Of a stretch of 25,016 nt of DNA, positions 1-8,604 are shown piece after piece (position 1 is the stretch's first letter; each line of letters opens with the position of its first letter). The stretch covers positions 257,259-282,274 of the forward strand of contig JH153265.1 in the NCBI GenBank assembly GCA_000226015.1, in the 5' to 3' direction. The translations under genes and the position numbers were made by a program. The stretch is from Mnemiopsis leidyi. Its lineage: Eukaryota; Ctenophora; Tentaculata; Lobata; Bolinopsidae. Under the pieces are notes generated by a model. The model saw nothing but the letters and a program-made list of their open reading frames with translations, was not told where the DNA came from and ran no database searches.

Positions 1-57
1 CACACACACACACACACACACACGCACACACACACACAAACACACAAACACTCACAC
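1..57. repeat. (CA)n microsatellite
   Basis: An interrupted CA dinucleotide tract at the left edge, with occasional CG and AAA interruptions. It may continue outside the window. Confidence 0.95.
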
Positions 58-1782
58 ACCAGGACGCTGGCGCCCATCCGGCCACACTTAATACCCAGAC
101 ACACGCCCACGATATTTTGTCGTCACAATTTATCTAAGTTTGAAACAGTAATTTGAGACGAGAAGCATTAAGGGGACGCTTATTGAATAGTTTTTTTTTC
201 AATACTAGGACATTGTAGATTCTTCAATTTACTAATAGGATATCACCAAAAATTGCCTTAAACACTACCATGCGAATAATCGTATAACCTATTAATTGAA
301 TCCAGTGTCCATAAATAAAACGTTTAGAATCGAAATATTTAAATTTAGAACGAGAAACATCAGATCAGCCACAGTTGGTCAAAGAGAAGATAAATGGGCC
401 GATGAGGGACAAGATATCTAGACATCGACTGGTCGTTGTTGATCCCACTTTTGCAAACTAACGAGCCACCTTTTATTTCTTGTAAAGAAGACAAGCTTTT
501 CTGATTTATCCGTTCAGTTTGCCCACATATGAATCCCAGTTCTATGAAAACAACGTTTCAAACTTCCACGTTGTTATAAAGGTAACCGTTGAGTCCCCCT
601 TTTTGACATGATGAACACAGAAGGAGACAAGAGTGCCGCAAGCGATTTGACTTGGACAAAAAACTCTCAACGGTTCAAAGTGTATTAAAACCCTCACTCA
701 AAAGAGACTACTGAAAAGGGAAACAACTACATCAACGAAAGTACAATAAAATTTTAGAAAAACTCCCACACTATCTTTGCCAAAAATTTGAAATGTCGAT
801 TTCCAATCATCGAAAGAAAATAGAGATTTGTGATTGGCCAACATTTTTTATCATAAAGTAGAATGGTAGTTGAAGTATAAAAATCGGCAAAAAGGGCGAA
901 TGGCCAAGAGTCGCAATGAAATAGTCCAATTTAAAACTCTGCTAGCAGTAAATTGGAACAGCTGAACGCTTGAAAAAGAAAAAGAAATAGTGATAAGCAA
1001 TAAATTGGACACTGTAAGCAATACATTGGACACTGTAAGCAATAAATGGGACACTGTAAGCAATAAATTGGACACAGTACGCAATAAATTGGACACTGTA
1101 AGCAATAAATTGGACACTGTACGCAATGAATTGGACACTTGAAGCAAGATTATAGTATTTTCTGGCGTTTTATTCTATACATATTTGATAATTTGATATA
1201 ATTACATCACATGTGTATTCATACCAAATGTTATTCTATCAGCAAAAAGAAAAGCCTATCGACGATGCCATTATCTTAGCACCATCATATGTAGATATAA
1301 TAATTAAAGCCTATCTAATAGCACTCAAAAGACGTCATGACATGTCGTCAGAGATTTTTGATTACACGCAAGGTTGTCACACATAATTGTCTCTGAGGCA
1401 TTATACGTTATGAGCATGTGATTTAGGGTATTTAATTAGAATAGGTTTTTTTCCAAGGGAGGGGTCGTAAATATCTGACAGCCAAATAAGTATTCAAAAG
1501 TTGGGTCTAGCCAATCAATGTTGAGTAACACTGCCACGTGGTCTCGACCACTCCCCAGGATTAAAAGTTTTTATAGAAAACGGTATTTTTGGGGAGGTTT
1601 CACAAATTTTTTATATCATGTGATAGCGTTCTTCATGTCAATAGGTCTTGTTTAACTTCTTTTTGGTCAATCGCTATCGAATATTTTTGATCTTTCCCCA
1701 AGAAAACCGTTAACTACTTACTGAAAATAAAAGTGATATAGTAAATATTTTCTAACTGTAAATACTCAAACAGACCACATAC
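58..1782. other. CSTF3 intron region without recognised genes
   Basis: AT-rich sequence downstream of the last visible CSTF3 exon, presumably intron. Apart from a 21 bp tandem repeat I see no coding exon, RNA gene or mobile element. In particular there is no exon matching the CSTF3 block that follows ALMEYY. Confidence 0.6.
996..1146. repeat. 21 bp tandem repeat, about 7 copies
   Basis: The unit begins AGCAATAAATTGGACACTG. Copies start at 996, 1017 and so on, with few substitutions and a divergent last copy. Because 21 is a multiple of three, the minus strand stays open and reads as a TVSNLLL heptad. This is a by-product of the repeat, not evidence of a gene. Confidence 0.93.
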
Positions 1783-1824
1783 CTTTGTAGTGTAGTACTC
1801 CATTAATGCTCCAGCGACGTAAAC
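1783..1824 (-). CDS. CSTF3: CSTF3 short 42-nt exon (last in window)
   Basis: A 14-codon phase-0 exon reads [14 protein letters not shown] between a TTTTAG acceptor and a GTATGT donor. It follows exon 2101-2202, which ends in ...KKATYH, and corresponds to human HHVYVTAALMEYYCSK. It is too short for ordinary open-reading-frame detection. I found no convincing further CSTF3 exon between 1 and 1782, so the next exon must be outside the window. Confidence 0.85.
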
Positions 1825-4800
1825 CTAAAATTTTAACTGTTAAGATACACGAACAATGTTAATAACAAATTAACAACAATCATTCGTTTAGAGCGGTTTA
1901 TTTTACAGATCTCTCCATGAACGCAATTTGATTTGATCCGAATCAGACAGTACAAACGTTGGTAGGTCTATTACAAGCGTGTTGTTTCTTCAAAGTTTAG
2001 CACAGCTTTTATTCTGTTAAATGTGGAGAATGTCAAGTTAGCTACATAATTTGTGCTGTTTTTGGAAAATGAAACTTAACCGGTCAAATAATTAACTGAC
2101 GTGATAGGTCGCCTTCTTATCTTCCCTCGCCTTCTTGAAGACTGCCCGTGCAGCAGCTATACCCTCCGCTCGGCGTGCAAACTTCATGTACTGCACGTAG
2201 ACCTTCATAGAGATGGTGTTAAAGTTGTGCTGTAAAACTTAAATAATTCGGGCTCTGTAGTCTGCACCTAGAGAATAGTCAAAATACTAAAGTTTGCTAT
2301 TCTACGTATTGAACATAGATATCTAAAGCACCACACATCTATTACCGTCTAATTGATGAAGAATTCAATATAATTACCAATGTTGGATCTGGAACAGTCG
2401 ACACAAGGTTGGTGTAGATATCATGGCACTCTTTCGTCTTCATCCGGGACTCCTCGTAGTCTGCAAAGGCAAAGTGGAGCAGCAAGTTGTTCTTCAGTAG
2501 ACCTTTAGTTGCTTTCTCGTAGAGCGCGGCCACCTCGTCTCGCCAGTGTTGGGCGCTCTGTAGGAGTTAGTCTCACCATTTAAAGTAGGATGTGTGGTTT
2601 TATGATGTAGAATATTAATGTTTGGATCGAATTTGAAAATAATATCGAAGAGTAAAACATCAAGTCGATTATTATACAATTTGCTCAACTGCTGTAGGTA
2701 GCGTGGGAAAAAGTCGTGCCAAGCAGAAACGATTAGCATGACAGAGGCTTGGAGAAATCGGCACAAACAGGTAACAAAACATAGAAAGAGTATAATCAAG
2801 CTTATTTGCGTTTAAAACGTTAACCCCAATAAAACCTACCTGTGTGTCTCCCTTCTCGTGTACGAGGTTAGCGCTGCGCTCCAGAAACAGCGCCGCCTCG
2901 TACCAGATATCAGGGTGGTGACCCCAGGTGAGCAGGGCTTGTTCGTACGCGTACATCACCCGCTTCTTCATCAAGTTGTTATCGTCACTCCGCATCGGGT
3001 TGTTCTTCTCCCAGGCTATGTATCTGGGGGCAAGTTGGTTCACTTTTTCGTCTCACAAGAAGACCGAAATTCTCTGATTGAGAATGTTATCGTGACAAGA
3101 AGGCTAAAGATTAAAACCGCGTGACTTACTTTTTCCACATTTCAATTTGTTGTCTTTCCTCTGCACTGTTCTGGGGAGGAACAGCTGGAGCACCGCGCGT
3201 CAGCCCCCGCGTAGTTGCCTCGTAGTCCTTTGCTACACGCCGGGCGTTCTGGTAGTCTCGACTCCTTTCTTCGAGAAGTTTCTTTGCAATAATCTCGTTC
3301 ACGTTCTACCGAAAAGTGATGTGGTTGTTAAAGCTGGTATCGAGCAGCATTACAAGCACTTAACGTAATCATAATCACTTAACGTAATCATAATTACGTG
3401 AACTTTCAATCAATATTATAAAGAATCAACATCACTGTGTACATTGCACGACATAGCATTAAAAACAACTCATACGATCGAATTTTTAATTGATATAATT
3501 TACAAAACTCAACTACAACCCGTTTTAACAGCATGAACTTTAGAAGTGAAAACACCCTGCTAAACTAACCTGCTCAAAAGTGCTGTAGTCTCGCCAGAGC
3601 TGCTCCACGTTACTTAGCGGCATCATCACTGCGCGCTGGTACACGCGCCGTATCGCCATTATTTTCTGGTTCTCTGCGTATGAACCTGCTGCTTCTCCAT
3701 CCTGACAGAGGTTTAAGAAACTCATTGTCTCATTAAAGAGCAGATAATAATTGATAACCGATAATTGATATGGTGCAGCATGTTGCCATATAAATCTGGT
3801 CACTTGATCACGTGAGTAGTTCGCAGATATTCTGATTTACGTCAAGGATTTACGTCAAGGATCTGCTTATCTGCTGATTACTCAGGGGTATTGCTCATGC
3901 GTAACGGAGAAATGTCAGTCTCAGTCGAACTTTTTAATGTAGTATTGACACTAGCGCAAACTGAAGAGTGAACAGTTCTTAGTCAGAATAAACCTACTCA
4001 ACAACCTTGTTTGTAAAGTCTGAAATAGAAATATATCGCAAGCTAGATTAGCAAGATGATATCAAAGTTCATCCTTGGGCAGGCAATATCATTATTTTAT
4101 AACTGCTTGTCTCTTGTCAGTGTTTTTATATCAGTTTTGTCAGTGTTTTGTCAGTGTTTTTATATCAGTTTTGTCATGAAATTAACAACTACATTAGTTC
4201 TCGTTCATGTGATTTTTGGTCATTTTCTGCGAAGTTTAATAAAAAGCACGGTCTGCTAAATTTCCAAACACACGGCTTTTAAGATCAAATTCGTCGAAAA
4301 ATAGTTTTATTTCTCAATTCCGCTCCGTGAGGTCAAGCAATGCAGGGTAACTTTCGCACAGAGGCTAAGCCTATCAGCTTGTCAAATTACTCCGGTTGCC
4401 ACGTGACTGACGAAATATCACATGACTTTGTCAAGCTGCATGCTGCACTGAGTCTTTCTTATTGGGGTTAACTGTTTGTAAGTTACAGGCCAATATCTAA
4501 TACCTCAATAATTGATTTATAGTTACAATGAGCTTTTGAAAGTGAAATCTTTCTCACGAAATTTTTTTAAATTAACTAGTGCTAAGTAAAATGCTTGTCT
4601 TAGTAAACTAGTGACTTATAAACATAATAATCAATTTAAGCCCATCAACTATCAAGTTATGAGCATGTTATTAGCAGGTACCTTTATAAAATTGACGTAG
4701 TCCGACCAGATATTACCAGATGCTACGTCAATACCGACTTTGTCAAGTGCAAACTCGTATGCTTTCATCATCTTTTCTCTGAGATGGAAGCCTTAGTAAA

Positions 4801-7311
4801 CTTGGATTTTTATTATAATGAAGATTATTATGAAGATTCATACAAAACATAAACATAACATTACAGATTTCAAACATGTTCATAATCCGCTCTTAAACTT
4901 CCATTAATAGAGGATAATAAGGTCACGTGACGGGTGACTGACAATATCACGTCAATATCACCTGAAATTTACCTGAAATTTGGCAGACCGCGTTTCGTCT
5001 CCTTTACGTAGGTTAGATAAAACTTCCACAGATCCAAGTTAAGAACTTTCAACAGACACCGCTGGAACAAGGACTCCACTCGCTCAAAGTTCTTACATTT
5101 CAATTCCTGAAGTAAGGTTAGAGCCAAGGTGTATTATTGTAAATTATAAATTTTATAGCAATTCATAGTTTATCCTTCAACATTTAAAATTTGTCATAGA
5201 AAAATTTTAAGCCAGAATTTAAACTTTAATACGCAATATTTCGACTTCGTCTAATTTTGTTCAGAGATCGTTTTCAAGTAGAATTCAGATAATGATAACT
5301 GAACGAAAATGTTGCAACTTGGCTCAGCAGATTTGGCGTCATTTCCTTCGAAAGTAAATATGTAAGGTGTGGCAATACGTTAGGAAGTCATTTGATTAGA
5401 ACATTTTAGAATAAGTCAATTGAGTAAAACATTATCAATACGGCAGAACTACTAAGTGTATTAGGGCGTAGATATGTGAGTTTTATAGGCGTTAAAACGT
5501 AATCATCATCATATAATTGTCGGCCGCAAGAGCTAATAAACGGTTATTTCAATATTCTCGTGACAAAATGAAATGCTCAACTAAAGATTTTATTACACGA
5601 TTTCACAAGATCACTAGATAACAGGTTTTGTGCAAGATTTGTTTGAATATTGAGGAAAGCTTCATTATCTAACTATTAAAAACAAAAGCTGGGCTTTTGA
5701 AAAATGTTTTGTTTTTCAAGCTAGTGGTTTCATCATGGGACTTAATCGTAATGTTTAGTAATCCTTTCTCAAGAATGCGGGATGAACTTTCACATCCAGG
5801 TCATTAAATTGTATAATGATGCTTTGCATAAGTCAAAAGTTTGTAATAGTAAGTATAGTTAACAGAAAACATTGATTTTCACAAATGTTTTTTAAACTAA
5901 AAATTTCAAACTAGGCCATTACAAGGTGCACTAAAGTTGAAAATAACAATGTTTAAAACGTTAATTAAGTTTAAAAAAGTTAATCGCCATTACAAGGTGG
6001 ACTAAAGTTAAACACAACGATTGATTGAATACAACAATGTTTAAAACGTTAATTGAGTTAACAACAAAAAGTTAATCGCCATTACAAGGTACACTAAAGT
6101 TAAACATAACGATTGATTGAATACAACAATGTTTAAAACGTTGATTAAGTTGAAAAAAGTTAATCGCCCTACAAGGTGGACTAAAGTTGAAAATAACAAT
6201 GATTAGAACGTTAATTAAGTTAAAAAACCGTCAATACCTCCTCAATGTAAAGTTTCCAGAATCTTCCGCAAGTTGGGTACGTCTCCATTAATCTCTCGTA
6301 CGTTTTTCTAGAAACGTCTATGTGTTTCTCCTGGTGATTGTAGGAAGAGCAGGTTAGATATTTAGATAATTAGATAATACAGAATTCATAATACAAACAT
6401 AATATAACATTTATATTTTATACATCACACTTCACATGTAAAAGAGCAGGTTAGATATTCAGATAATACAGAATTTATAATACTAACATAATATTACATT
6501 TATACATCACACTTCACATGTAAAATAAAATACAGTTAAAGAATATTAACACATTAACCGTGTCATTTCACATTTGCTTTGTTATCTGATCCCGGGCCCG
6601 ATTATAGCGATAAAAAATACAATGATAAACATTGAAGCTACCATTTCACTATTTAAGGTGTTACAAGTTTTGGCATTTCATTACATGTGTAACAGGTATA
6701 CTTTTGTTCAGAAGAATTTGAGAAATAAAAAATAGCTGACCCCGACGTGATTTGAACACGCAACCTTCTGATCTGGAGTCAGACGCGCTACCGTTGCGCC
6801 ACGGAGTCTTACAATAAAGATGGGATAAAGAATATCCAATTCTCAAACTGTGTCATATGACCCCGGTCTCAAAAGCAGTGGTTAACAACGCAGCTGATGA
6901 TTCAGACATTTGATAGCCTGCATAGCTTTTCAGTCAAATTCGAGCGTTAAGTAATGAATCTAGACACTTGGCAGATTAAGATTTAAGCATACTTGTTAAA
7001 TAACAACAAGTAAAATGATAGCTTTTGATATAACAAGTAACCACTTGGGAAATAACAAATTGTAAAAAAACAACTTGTAAAATTACAACTTGTAAAATAA
7101 CAATTTGTAAAAGAGAAACTTATTAAATAAAAACTTTTAAAATGACAAAGAAACTTACTTGAGCATCTTTAATGAGGACATTCCAGCTCTCCATATGATA
7201 AGGGTGAACTTTGAGTTTTGCCTCTGCCTTCTGTAACTTGTCTCCTTTTTCTAGCATCATCTCTGGTAGGTGGTCTGTCTTCATGGAGTCAATGTACTTG
7301 GGATCTGCCAT
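1783..7311 (-). CDS. CSTF3: CSTF3 / CstF-77, 5' part of a split gene (10 coding exons)
   Basis: Cleavage stimulation factor subunit 3 is the dimeric HAT-repeat scaffold of CstF. It bridges CstF-64 and CstF-50 and acts in nuclear pre-mRNA 3'-end cleavage and polyadenylation. Coding exons in transcription order: 7159-7311, 6238-6330, 4973-5106, 4682-4778, 3570-3701, 3130-3305, 2840-3023, 2378-2557, 2101-2202 and 1783-1824. All have GT-AG borders and matching phases, giving 431 codons without a stop. Human-like blocks appear in order: [80 protein letters not shown] and ALMEYY. The start at 7311 fits, with a TGA in frame 36 nt upstream and G at +4. The human protein has about 717 residues, so the last HAT repeats and the C-terminal monkeytail region lie beyond the left edge. 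Similarity is from memory of the family; exon ends were read directly. Confidence 0.94.
3702..4681. other. CSTF3 intron, 980 bp
   Basis: AT-rich intron without recognised gene. It holds a short duplicated segment at about 4110-4175 (TTTTATATCAGTTTTGTCA twice) and a TTTACGTCAAGGA duplication near 3835-3862. Confidence 0.75.
4922..4931. promoter_or_regulatory. Palindromic GTCACGTGAC (CLEAR-type E-box), in CSTF3 intron
   Basis: A perfect palindrome in the intron between exons 4973-5106 and 4682-4778. CSTF3 is not a lysosomal gene, so this site argues that the motif may simply be common in this genome. Confidence 0.3.
5107..6237. other. CSTF3 intron, 1.13 kb
   Basis: AT-rich intron. The only recognisable structure is the tandem repeat at 5915-6231, which runs almost up to the donor of exon 6238-6330. 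Confidence 0.75.
5915..6231. repeat. Four-copy tandem repeat (66-92 bp units)
   Basis: Units start at 5915, 5986, 6078 and 6166 with GCCATTACAAGGTG or a near copy. They share ACTAAAGTT and AACGTTAATTAAGTT. Copies 2 and 3 carry an extra GATTGATTGAATACAAC segment, which explains the unequal lengths. The last copy ends about 6 bp from the exon donor. Confidence 0.9.
6346..6524. repeat. Two-copy direct repeat (about 97 and 82 bp)
   Basis: Both copies begin AGAGCAGGTTAGATATT and end near CACACTTCACATGTAAA. The second copy, from 6443, lacks about 15 bp of its partner. They lie just upstream of the acceptor of exon 6238-6330. Confidence 0.85.
6727..6732 (-). terminator. RNA polymerase III terminator of tRNA-Trp
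   Basis: On the minus strand a run of six T starts five bases after the tRNA 3' end. This is the normal Pol III stop signal. CSTF3 transcripts run through it by Pol II. Confidence 0.8.
6737..6808 (-). tRNA. tRNA-Trp (anticodon CCA)
   Basis: A complete 72-nt cloverleaf. The acceptor stem GACTCCG/CGGGGTC has one T-G wobble, and the discriminator base is A. The D arm is GCGC/GCGC, and the anticodon stem TCTGA/TCAGA encloses loop CTCCAGA with anticodon CCA. The T arm has loop TTCAAAT. The internal A box (TGGCGCAACGG) and B box (GTTCAAATC) are intact, and no intron is present. It lies in the first coding intron of CSTF3 in the same orientation. CCA is not encoded and would be added after transcription. 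Confidence 0.96.
6990..7146. repeat. Degenerate 14-16 bp tandem repeat
   Basis: About eight irregular copies of a unit like AACTTGTAAAATAAC run up to the donor of the first CSTF3 coding exon. Confidence 0.6.
7159..7311 (-). CDS. CSTF3: CSTF3 first coding exon
   Basis: This exon holds the start codon and 51 codons, ending in ...KDAQ before the donor GTAAGT. The first 25 or so residues are not like the human N-terminus, but from KAEAKL through [11 protein letters not shown] the register follows the first HAT repeat of CstF-77. A further untranslated first exon upstream cannot be excluded. The 54 bp repeats end one base before the start codon, so the 5' untranslated region probably lies in repeat sequence. 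Confidence 0.88.
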
Positions 7312-7473
7312 GTCTACCTTATTGTTACTATTTTTAGCTTTTAATCAATTATTCAATTAACGGACGTCTACCTTATTGTTAATATTTTTAGCTTTTAATC
7401 AATTATTCAAATAACGGACGTCTACCTTATTGTTAATATTTTTAGCTTTTGAACAATTATTCAATTAACGGAC
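7312..7473. repeat. 3 x 54 bp tandem repeat abutting the CSTF3 start codon
   Basis: Copies are 7312-7365, 7366-7419 and 7420-7473, starting GTCTACCTTATTGTTA and ending TTCAATTAACGGAC on the plus strand. They differ by only a few substitutions. The first copy ends one base before the last base of the start codon triplet, so any CSTF3 5' leader is made from repeat sequence unless an upstream exon is spliced in. Confidence 0.95.
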
Positions 7474-8406
7474 GTGAGAATTTTAGAGGAGGCATTAGGA
7501 CTTTTATTTTATGTTACATCGTTTCTTGGAATTGATCGGCTGCATTTAGATAGATGTTGTTCGATCACATGACAGAAAAAATTGCCCTGGCTTTTATCAA
7601 TAAGATGAATGTATTACTCGGATCTAAATGCCTGGAATCTTGTTTATAAACGGTCTTGAGATGGTTAAAATTACTAAATTGTGTGTGGCGTAGGAAAGCA
7701 TCATTGTAGCGTAAGTAAGCATCATTACTTCAATGATTAAGTCAGTAACCTATCGTATTGAAAGATCATGTTCTAGAAATTTTGTAATGTCCTAGCGTTT
7801 GAATATTAGCATTTAAACGTCTTATAGGGACACGAAACTGAGTAAACATGTTAGATCTTTGTATAAAACATAAAATGACATAATTACAATTAATCAACAA
7901 TTAACGACAAATTTATACCATTCAAAAAAATCATCAAGATGGCGTGTTCGTGTACCCGGATAAAAAAGAAAATCACATTCCAAGATCAGTTTACAGCATG
8001 ATGAGATGAAATATTGTAACAATTTGCACGCTGAATAGGACTGAATACTGCTCAATTCATTACTGAGGGATAGTAGATAAATACATAGGATAAAGATAAA
8101 GATCCAGCTCTAGTTAAACCGTAAATCCATAAAACTTATTACTGTCAGGCTCCTAATCAAATATATATTCTTGAAGTTAAGCCTGAGAAGTGAAAATAAC
8201 TGAAATATACACACTTGCCAATATGCTCATATGGGACACTCTTACAGCGTTCCAAACATTCCACAGTTAACCGCCCAGCAGCAAGATCAGACAAACAAAC
8301 CAGCCCAAACTCCAGCTCAGACAACACACGAATCAAGGCTCAAAAAACGTTGTCATTGCATAACACACGCAACTCCCTTATAAAGCGGGAAATTTAAGTC
8401 CCCAGA
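7312..8406. other. VPS11-CSTF3 intergenic region
   Basis: This 1,095 bp region lies between the VPS11 stop and the CSTF3 start codon, both genes on the minus strand. It should hold the VPS11 3' untranslated region and the CSTF3 promoter. I see no canonical AATAAA for VPS11 in the first 400 bp after its stop and no clear TATA box. Plus-strand open frames here look random. Confidence 0.7.
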
Positions 8407-8604
8407 TTAGGACACAAACTGGACCGGACTTTGCCCCTCAGAATCACTACCGAAGGGGTTATTGTTATCGCCGGGGTCAGCTGCAAAGGGATTAGTGTCT
8501 GCCGCAGAGAAAGGGTTGTCATCTGATGCAAAGGGGTTGTTTGTATCCGCATCAGGTGTAGTTGCGAAGGGGTTATTGGGGACTGGGTCCGAGAAAGGTA
8601 ATCC
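8407..8604 (-). CDS. VPS11: VPS11 terminal exon, five-NPF tail
   Basis: A 65-codon last exon ends in TAA. It contains five Asn-Pro-Phe motifs in contexts NNPFATT, NNPFASDD, DNPFSAAD, TNPFAADP and NNPFGSDSE, separated by acidic, disordered-looking linkers. NPF is the known ligand of EH domains (Eps15, intersectin, EHD proteins); EHD-type EH domains favour acidic residues after NPF. It is joined in phase to exon 8807-8973 (...VVFDNSPPQ). That exon in turn continues the conserved ADFFAKGVYNK, which matches human ADYFGRGVFNK. The human protein ends about 35 residues after that block. Here about 115 residues follow. Confidence 0.92.
   Translation of the reverse strand, partial: GLPFSDPVPNNPFATTPDADTNNPFASDDNPFSAADTNPFAADPGDNNNPFGSDSEGQSPVQFVS

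Larger units (their letters stand above)
6331..7158. other. CSTF3 first coding intron, hosts tRNA-Trp
   Basis: This 828 bp intron contains the tRNA gene, a two-copy direct repeat (6346-6524) and a degenerate AACTTGTAAAATAAC-type repeat at about 6990-7146 adjoining exon 1. Confidence 0.8.

Noticed and set aside
851-1147. 98-codon minus-strand open frame with a repeated heptad
   Set aside because: It is produced by the 21 bp tandem repeat; no splice or family evidence, and its flanks are non-coding in character.
2494-2799. 101-codon minus-strand frame overlapping a CSTF3 exon
   Set aside because: A different frame over exon 2378-2557 and its intron; the CSTF3 frame is supported by conserved HAT-repeat blocks.
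4056-4259. 67-codon hydrophobic plus-strand frame
   Set aside because: It arises from a duplicated T-rich segment inside a CSTF3 intron; hydrophobicity follows from base composition.
6661-6846. 61-codon minus-strand frame reading [14 protein letters not shown]
   Set aside because: This is the well-known false translation of a tRNA gene, here tRNA-Trp.
8215-8397. 60-codon plus-strand frame in the VPS11-CSTF3 spacer
   Set aside because: Low-complexity, polar, no homology recognised; it lies in the expected VPS11 3' flank.
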